Of a DNA stretch of 64,000 bases, positions 57,070-64,000 are shown in pieces (position 1 is the first letter of the stretch; every line of letters begins with the position of its first letter). The notes under the pieces are model-generated. The model ran no database searches. It saw only the letters and a list, made by a program, of their open reading frames with translations, and was not told the DNA's origin. Source of the DNA: Coccinella septempunctata (taxonomy: Eukaryota; Arthropoda; Insecta; Coleoptera; Coccinellidae). The stretch covers positions 10,210,501 through 10,274,500 of the forward strand of contig NC_058196.1 in the NCBI RefSeq assembly GCF_907165205.1, in the 5' to 3' direction. A program made the position numbers and the translations under genes.

Positions 57070-57549
57070 CCCTAAACCGGTACCGACAGTCAAACCGAGG
57101 GTGTCGGAAGGCATTTCGCCAATTTCGAACGTGTGCCAATCGACCACATTAACTACATACATGGCCACATACCACCGGCAGGCTGAAAATCCGAGAAAGC
57201 TTTCTCGAAGACCATAACTCCGAACGGGCACGACGGGTCATATGAGTTTTAGAGGTAAACGCACACAATATGAGGATACGACAATTAGCTGCTGACAAAC
57301 AAATAGATGTATCTCGTGGAAACGTACATCGCCCGGCCTTGTGAAGGTAAGTAGAGTCCGTCCGTTTTTGACGATGTCTTGAAGCAAGACAGTGAAAGGT
57401 GGAGTGGAAGGAACGGATGAGAGATTGAATTCTGTGAGGATATCCGAAGATTTGTGGCTGTTATCAGCTTGGTCGCCTGCCGATACTGCCTTTGAGTTTC
57501 CTTTTCGATGGAAGCTACCTTGACGTCTATTTTTAACCGGAGGAAAATG
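56996..57549 (-). pseudogene. Membrane-protein gene fragment, unit 3
   Basis: Same as 52716-53269, shifted by 4280 bp; the probable exon is 56996-57182. Confidence 0.58.
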
Positions 57550-57912
57550 TTATACCTTGTAGGTTATCACGAGTGCAGCTTATCGAAAATGTGTTTATAT
57601 TCATTATTATTTCATACGACCAACTTAGGATGACCTGAAGGAAGAATAACAATAAGGAAAAAAGGATTGAAACATTTCGATAAGAATTAAGGGTTCATAT
57701 TTTTCAAAGTGTGTTAGAACGTTTCAGGGTAAAAATGTTAGGAGCAAAGTCAGGGTTTTTTGCTTGTTCAAAGTCAAAACCCCATCCAGATACTGCGCTG
57801 TTTGATCCCTTCAAAAATCCCAATATTTATAAAATTACGGATCCAATCAAGTTAAAAATACAGGATACCTAATTACAAATGCCCTCTCCTTGCATGTCAC
57901 TGTGCATTTAGA

Positions 57913-58859
57913 AAGTTTCGCACAACAGTTCCATAAATATATTTCTGATAAAAATTCTCGGAATAATTTCAATTTAAGAAAAACATTCCTTATTGCCCCC
58001 TTCCTAATCTCAATTCAAATTAACCGAAAAGTTAAGTCCCATCCCAAAATTATTACAGGGCCGTTATACCCAGTTTCAGACAACAGTTCCATAAATATAT
58101 TTCTGATAAAAATTCTCGGAATAATTTCAATTTAAGAAAAACATTCCTTATTGCCCCCTTCCTAATCTCAATTCAAATTAACCGAAAAGTTAAGTCCCAT
58201 CCCAAAATTATTACAGGGCCGTTATACCCAGTTTCGCACAACAGTTCCATAAATATATTCCTGATAAAAATTCTCGGAATAATTTCAATTCAAGAAAAAC
58301 ATTCCTTAATGCCCCCTTCCTAATCTCAATTCAAATTAACCGAAAAGTTAAGTCCCATCCCAAAATTATTACAGGGCCGTTATACCCAGTTTCGCACAAC
58401 AGTTCCATAAATATATTTCTGATAAAAATTCTCGGAATAATTTCAATTCAAGAAAAACATTCCTTATTGCCCCCTTCCTAATCTCAATTCAAATTAACCG
58501 AAAAGTTAAGTCCCATCCCAAAATTATTACAGGGCCGTTATACCCAGTTTCGCACAACAGTTCCATAAATATATTCCTGATAAAAATTCTCGGAATAATT
58601 TCAATTCAAGAAAAACATTCCTTAATGCCCCCTTCCTAATCTCAATTCAAATTAACCGAAAAGTTAAGTCCCATCCCAAAATTATTACAGGGCCGTTATA
58701 CCCAGTTTCGCACAACAGTTCCATAAATATATTTGTGATAAAAATTCTCGGAATAATTTCAATTCAAGAAAAACATTCCTTAATGCCCCCTTCCTAATCT
58801 CAATTCAAATTAACCGAAAAGTTAAGTCCCATCCCAAAATTATTACAGGGTCGTTATCC
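57913..58859. repeat. 158-bp minisatellite, six monomers, unit 3
   Basis: Starts at 57915, 58073, 58231, 58389, 58547 and 58705, all 158 bp apart. Confidence 0.95.
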
Positions 58860-58984
58860 CCAATTGGCAAATAAACATTAACTGTCATTTGTCAGGTAGT
58901 TTGAGATTTTGAAAGGGGGCAGAAATTTCGGTGGTCATCTTACGGTTCTCAGAAAAAAATTACGTACCTAGCCATTCCTACGAG

Positions 58985-58992
58985 TATATAAA
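58985..58992 (+). promoter_or_regulatory. TATA box, ankyrin unit 3
   Basis: Same context as unit 1. Confidence 0.6.
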
Positions 58993-59090
58993 TGAACGTA
59001 AATGGGTGTCTTTGTACAGTTGTGCTTCGTTTTTCAATCGTGTCAGTACAATTAAAATTTTTAATCTACAGTGTGTTTAAAACCTGAAAT

Positions 59091-60888
59091 ATGTCGCGAA
59101 GAGAGAATAAAACAAGACACCACAATTCTCGCAAAATGGTAAGTGCATAAAAGTTTTCTGTAAAGAGATTTGCAATGATTCTTGAAAATTCTTGTATACG
59201 CGGAATCTTTTATTCGTACAAACATTTTAACGGTATATTCTTGAGGTCAAAAAAAACATTTTTTTCCTGAACCATTTTTTCCGAATCGGCTCGGTTTAAA
59301 AGATACAGGCTGATGAAAAAAATTTTCTCTCACTAAAGGTTTTATCGAATGAAATGAATTTCGCAATATAGTTTATCATTTATTTGATGAATCTTTTTTA
59401 AACACAAAATATCACCTACATCTCCAGTTTTTCCATTATGACCATTACGTACCATGAACTGATTTGACTTATTGCAATTCTGTTTGAAAGAACCATATAT
59501 GTGTAGTGTCAAAGATTCTGCTTTTATTCTGAAGGGAATCTTGTTTCTCTATGGCTCATTATGAAAACTCAAAATGGCTATATCTTTTTATCAGGGCTGA
59601 ATCGAAAAAAATGGTATAAAAAAATGTTTCTTTTCACCTCGATAATATATTGTTTAAATATTTGTAAGAGTCACAGATTCATCCTGTATAGACCGACTGA
59701 ATTTTTGTTGTTCACAAAACCTGATATATAAGTATCAACTTCATAACAATCGCCTAATTTCTCTTAAATTCTTTACAGACGATCAATATTCCAAAAGAAA
59801 ATATTGAGGATCCTCAGAAAACCGATCTTCATGTGGCTGTCGAAACGGGAAATTTGGAGAAAGTCCTGTTTTTATTACGAAAAGGAGCTAATGTCAATGC
59901 CACTGACTCGAAAAAGGTTACCCCCCTCCACCTGGCTATACAATTTAGGCATCTCCATCTGGTTGAAACCCTGGTGACTAATGGTGCCAATGTTGAAGCA
60001 GAAACATGCGACGGTTCCAAGCCTATCCACATGGTGAATGATAGCAGTGAAAAGAGAAAAGAATGCATTGAAGAACTTCTCAAATATAACGTCGACTTAG
60101 ATGCCATTGATATAAGGGGGAACACCCTGCTGCTGCTGATGGCTAAAAAATGGCCTATTCCTGAATTGATCAGGCTACTTCTAGATAACACCAGCGATGC
60201 CAGCAACACCGATTTCAAACTGAACAATTGTCTGCATTGCCTAGCGATGCTGACGAATGTGAAACCGGAGATTTACAAAGAAGCAACATATATCCTCACA
60301 GAACGTGGCATAGACGTAAACGCGATAAACATGGCCAGCGAGACGCCTTTGCACAAAGCAGTCTCCTATGGGAACCTGCAAATGGCAGCTTGTCTTCTGC
60401 GACATGGGGCAAGATTGGACATGCTGAAGAAGCAGAATTTGAATCCGTTCGAGCTGGCCATCAAGAGAGGAAATTCGAAAATGAAATTATTGATCATGAA
60501 ATACGCCTTCATCCATACACTGAATGGAATTCCTATTCCTGAGAAGATCCATCAGGATATCTACTCTGACGATGAGCTGAGATGTCTGTGGCATCGTCTC
60601 GATAAGGATTTAATTCATTTCGAGAACTCCGTCAGATTTGATGGGAGATTCCCATTTACACCTTTCCAAATACTGAGTGGCCGAATTTATATGTATCCGA
60701 CGCTTATCTCGTCTCTTGATCCTTCTACAGCGATGGTTGGCGAACCACGATCAGCCTTCTTCGACGAGGTTTTGGAAACCTGGGAGCTTACAGTCAGGAG
60801 AATTAAAGATATATATTCAGAAAGGAAGGATTTCACCACAATCGGTTCACCAATTATTCGACCAAAGTCCCATATGAGAGGATTGTAA
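59091..60888 (+). CDS. Ankyrin-repeat protein gene, unit 3
   Basis: Exon 1 coding part 59091-59138, intron 59139-59778, exon 2 59779-60888; 385 residues. Changes against unit 2 include N-to-S in SSEKRK, KWPIPEL, NLQMAA, MLKKQN, GRIYM and IGSPII. Several are non-conservative yet no stop or frameshift occurs. The first exon 2 codon is ACG instead of ACC (silent). Splice sites are kept. Confidence 0.9.
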
Positions 60889-61125
60889 ATAATAATTGTG
60901 TTTATATTAATGTATATATCGATTTAAAGAATGCTTTTTTTCTGTTAATAAATTCATCGTTAAAATACACTGCGTAAAAAATTAATGCACATCCTGAAAA
61001 TCCCAATTCTAATGAAAGTTAACTGTACATTGACTTTATTTATAACTTATTTTTCAAGTTCTCTCGGGAAGGTTTTGAACGAAACAAGACACATTAAATG
61101 GAAGAAAAATTCAGGATTTCACCGA

Positions 61126-61360
61126 GTGAGTGTCCTCGCTGGTATCTTGTCCGGGGTCTGTTTCATCATCGGATACAGGAGCAGGATTGGCAAAAAAGGT
61201 AAATAAAATTGTATACGTGACAATAATCGGCCGACTGCCACTCCCGTTCAAGTTAAAGATTCCGTATTCCATACAATTTTATTTACCTTTTTCTGCCAAT
61301 CCTGCTCCTGTATCCGATGATGAAACAGACCCCGGACAAGATACCAGCGAGGACACTCAC
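61126..61360. repeat. Hairpin inverted repeat, unit 4
   Basis: Arms 61126-61215 and 61270-61360. The left arm has one A fewer and the inner end of the right arm has one T-to-C change, so pairing remains nearly complete. Confidence 0.92.
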
Positions 61361-61840
61361 CCCTAAACCGGTACCGACAGTCAAACCGAGGGTGTCGGAA
61401 GGCATTTCGCCAATTTCGAACGTGTGCCAATCGACCACATTAACTACATACATGGCCACATACCACCGGCAGGCTGAAAATCCGAGAAAGCTTTCTCGAA
61501 GACCATAACTCCGAACGGGCACGACGGGTCATATGAGTTTTAGAGGTAAACGCACACAATATGAGGATACGACAATTAGCTGCTGACAAACAAATAGATG
61601 TATCTCGTGGAAACGTACATCGCCCGGCCTTGTGAAGGTAAGTAGAGTCCGTCCGTTTTTGACGATGTCTTGAAGCAAGACAGTGAAAGGTGGAGTGGAA
61701 GGAACGGATGAGAGATTGAATTCTGTGAGGATATCCGAAGATTTGTGGCTGTTATCAGCTTGGTCGCCTGCCGATACTGCCTTTGAGTTTCCTTTTCGAT
61801 GGAAGCTACCTTGACGTCTATTTTTAACCGGAGGAAAATG
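61287..61840 (-). pseudogene. Membrane-protein gene fragment, unit 4
   Basis: Same as 52716-53269, shifted by 8571 bp; the probable exon is 61287-61473. Confidence 0.58.
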
Positions 61841-62203
61841 TTATACCTTGTAGGTTATCACGAGTGCAGCTTATCGAAAATGTGTTTATATTCATTATTA
61901 TTTCATACGACCAACTTAGGATGACCTGAAGGAAGAATAACAATAAGGAAAAAAGGATTGAAACATTTCGATAAGAATTAAGGGTTCATATTTTTCAAAG
62001 TGTGTTAGAACGTTTCAGGGTAAAAATGTTAGGAGCAAAGTCAGGGTTTTTTGCTTGTTCAAAGTCAAAACCCCATCCAGATACTGCGCTGTTTGATCCC
62101 TTCAAAAATCCCAATATTTATAAAATTACGGATCCAATCAAGTTAAAAATACAGGATACCTAATTACAAATGCCCTCTCCTTGCATGTCACTGTGCATTT
62201 AGA

Positions 62204-63150
62204 AAGTTTCGCACAACAGTTCCATAAATATATTTCTGATAAAAATTCTCGGAATAATTTCAATTTAAAAAAAACATTCCTTATTGCCCCCTTCCTAATC
62301 TCAATTCAAATTAACCGAAGAGTTAAGTCCCATCCCAAAATTATTACAGGGCCGTTATACCCAGTTTCGCACAACAGTTCCATAAATATATTTCTGATAA
62401 AAATTCTCGGAATAATTTCAATTTAAGAAAAACATTCCTCATTGCCCCCTTCCTAATCTCAATTCAAATTAACCGAAAAGTTAAGTCCCATCCCAAAATT
62501 AATACAGGGCCGTTATACCCAGTTTCGCACAACAGTTCCATAAATATATTTCTGATAAAAATTCTCGGAATAATTTCAATTTAAGAAAAACATTCCTTAT
62601 TGCCCCCTTCCTAATCTCAATTCAAATTAACCGAAAAGTTAAGTCCCATCCCAAAATTATTACAGGGCCGTTATACCCAGTTTCGCACAACAGTTCCATA
62701 AATAGATTCCTGATAAAAATTCTCGGAATAATTTCAATTCAAGAAAAACATTCCTTAATGCCCCCTTCCTAATCTCAATTCAAATTAACCGAAAAGTTAA
62801 GTCCCATCCCAAAATTATTACAGGGCCGTTATACCCAGTTTCGCACAACAGTTCCATAAATATATTTCTGATAAAAATTCTCGGAATAATTTCAATTTAA
62901 GAAAAACATTCCTTATTGCCCCCTTCCTAATCTCAATTCAAATTAACCGAAAAGTTAAGTCCCATCCCAAAATTATTACAGGGCCGTTATACCCAGTTTC
63001 GCACAACAGTTCCATAAATATATTCCTGATAAAAATTCTCGGAATAATTTCAATTCAAGAAAAACATTCCTTAATGCCCCCTTCCTAATCTCAATTCAAA
63101 TTAACCGAAAAGTTAAGTCCCATCCAAAAATTATTACAGGGTCGTTATCC
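62204..63150. repeat. 158-bp minisatellite, six monomers, unit 4
   Basis: Starts at 62206, 62364, 62522, 62680, 62838 and 62996, all 158 bp apart. Confidence 0.95.
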
Positions 63151-63275
63151 CCAATTGGCAAATAAACATTAACTGTCATTCGTCAGGTAGTTTGAGATTT
63201 TGAAAGGGGGCAGAAATTTCGGTGGTCATCTTACGGTTCTCAGAAAAAAATTACGTACCTAGCCATTCCTACGAG

Positions 63276-63283
63276 TATATAAA
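63276..63283 (+). promoter_or_regulatory. TATA box, ankyrin unit 4
   Basis: Same context as unit 1. Confidence 0.6.
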
Positions 63284-63381
63284 TGAACGTAAATGGGTGT
63301 CTTTGTACAGTTGTGCTTCGTTTTTCAATCGTGTCAGTACAGTTAAAATTTTCAATCTACAGTGAGTTTAAAACCTGAAAT

Positions 63382-64000
63382 ATGTCGCGAAGAGAGAATA
63401 AAACAAGACACCACAATTCTCGCAAAATGGTAAGTGCATAAAAGTTTTCTGTAAAGAGATTTGCAATGATTCTTGAAAATTCTTGTATACGCGGAATCTT
63501 TGATTCGTACAATCATTTTAACAGTATATTCTTGAGGTCAAAAAAAACATTTTTTTTCTGAACCATTTTTTCCGAATCGGCTCGGTTTAAAAGATACAGG
63601 CTGATGAAAAAAATTTTCTCTCACTAAAGGTTTTATCGAATGAAATGAATTTCGCAATATAGTTTATCATTTATTTGATGAATCTTTTTTAAACACAAAA
63701 TATCACCTACATCTCAAGTTTTTCCATTATGACCATTACGTACCATGAACTGATTTGACTGATTGCAATTCTGTTTGAAAGAACCATATATGTGTAGTGT
63801 CAAAGATTCTGCTTTTATTCTGAAGGGAATCTTGTTTCTCTATGGCTCATTATGAAAACTCAAAATGGCTATATCTTTTTATCAGGGCTGAATCGAAAAA
63901 AATGGTATAAAAAAATGTTTCTTTTCACCTCGATAATATATTGTTTAAATATTTGTAAGAGTCACAGATTCATCCTGTATAGACCGACTGAATTTTTGTT
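63382..64000 (+). CDS. Ankyrin-repeat protein gene, unit 4 (exon 1 and part of intron)
   Basis: Exon 1 coding part 63382-63429 (16 codons, same peptide), donor GTAAGT at 63430; the intron runs off the window. Judging by the other units, exon 2 should begin near 64070. Confidence 0.85.

Larger units (their letters stand above)
56833..61124 (+). repeat. Array unit 3 (4292 bp)
   Basis: Same order, six monomers. It is slightly more diverged than units 1 and 2, with about seven residue changes in the ankyrin protein. Confidence 0.95.
61125..64000 (+). repeat. Array unit 4 (partial, runs off the window)
   Basis: Hairpin, gene fragment, six minisatellite monomers, promoter, ankyrin exon 1 and part of the intron. 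Exon 2 would start about 70 bp beyond the window. Confidence 0.93.

Overview
The window is nuclear DNA of an insect (order not determinable by eye; a beetle is possible but unproven). Evidence: AT-rich sequence, a host-type gene with a GT-AG intron, TATA box and AATAAA signal, and a dense mix of insect-type transposons (Ty3/Gypsy and BEL/Pao LTR elements, RNase-H-bearing LINE, CR1-like, RTE-like and R4/Dong-like LINEs, a Penelope-like element, Tc1/mariner-type MITEs and large foldback elements). There are no bacterial operons, rRNA, tRNA or CRISPR arrays.

Layout. 1-1108: 3' end of a LINE with RNase H. 1109-7966: a Gypsy element with tRNA-Lys primer site, gag split by a 514-bp MITE, a candidate -1 frameshift site and a pol with one in-frame stop. 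7965-8290: (AT)n and a cluster of small inverted repeats. 8288-10770: dispersed copy A of a two-exon ankyrin-repeat gene. 10770-15690: tandem repeats, a 1.95-kb foldback MITE and a 145-bp satellite. 15690-18312: LINE. 18330-19470: palindromic element. 19650-26801: a 7.15-kb foldback element with 10-bp target duplication, carrying a CR1-like LINE and a MITE. 27245-28235: palindromic element. 29172-37624: BEL/Pao element with almost identical 1.9-kb LTRs but a decayed interior, inserted in the tail of a minus-strand LINE (to 38555). 38562-38950: RTE-like fragment. 39560-44116: a Penelope-like element as a head-to-head inverted dimer with two hammerhead-ribozyme motifs; one arm is split by a second foldback element with 9-bp target duplication. 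44577-45132: palindromic MITE. 45725-48183: R4/Dong-like LINE, minus strand.

48184-64000 is the most unusual part: a tandem array of about 4.1-4.3-kb units (three complete, one partial, plus the tail of an earlier one). Each unit holds (i) a hairpin-forming inverted repeat with 91-bp arms taken from an exon encoding a transmembrane segment, (ii) the longer minus-strand fragment of that source gene, (iii) five or six copies of a 158-bp minisatellite, and (iv) a TATA promoter and an intact two-exon gene for a 385-residue ankyrin-repeat protein. The reading frames are open in every copy. The hairpin lies about 240 bp downstream of each ankyrin stop codon on the same strand, so read-through could make double-stranded RNA matching the source gene. 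This combination is the best candidate for an undescribed system; its function is inference.

Apart from the ankyrin genes, nearly every long reading frame belongs to a transposon and most are broken.
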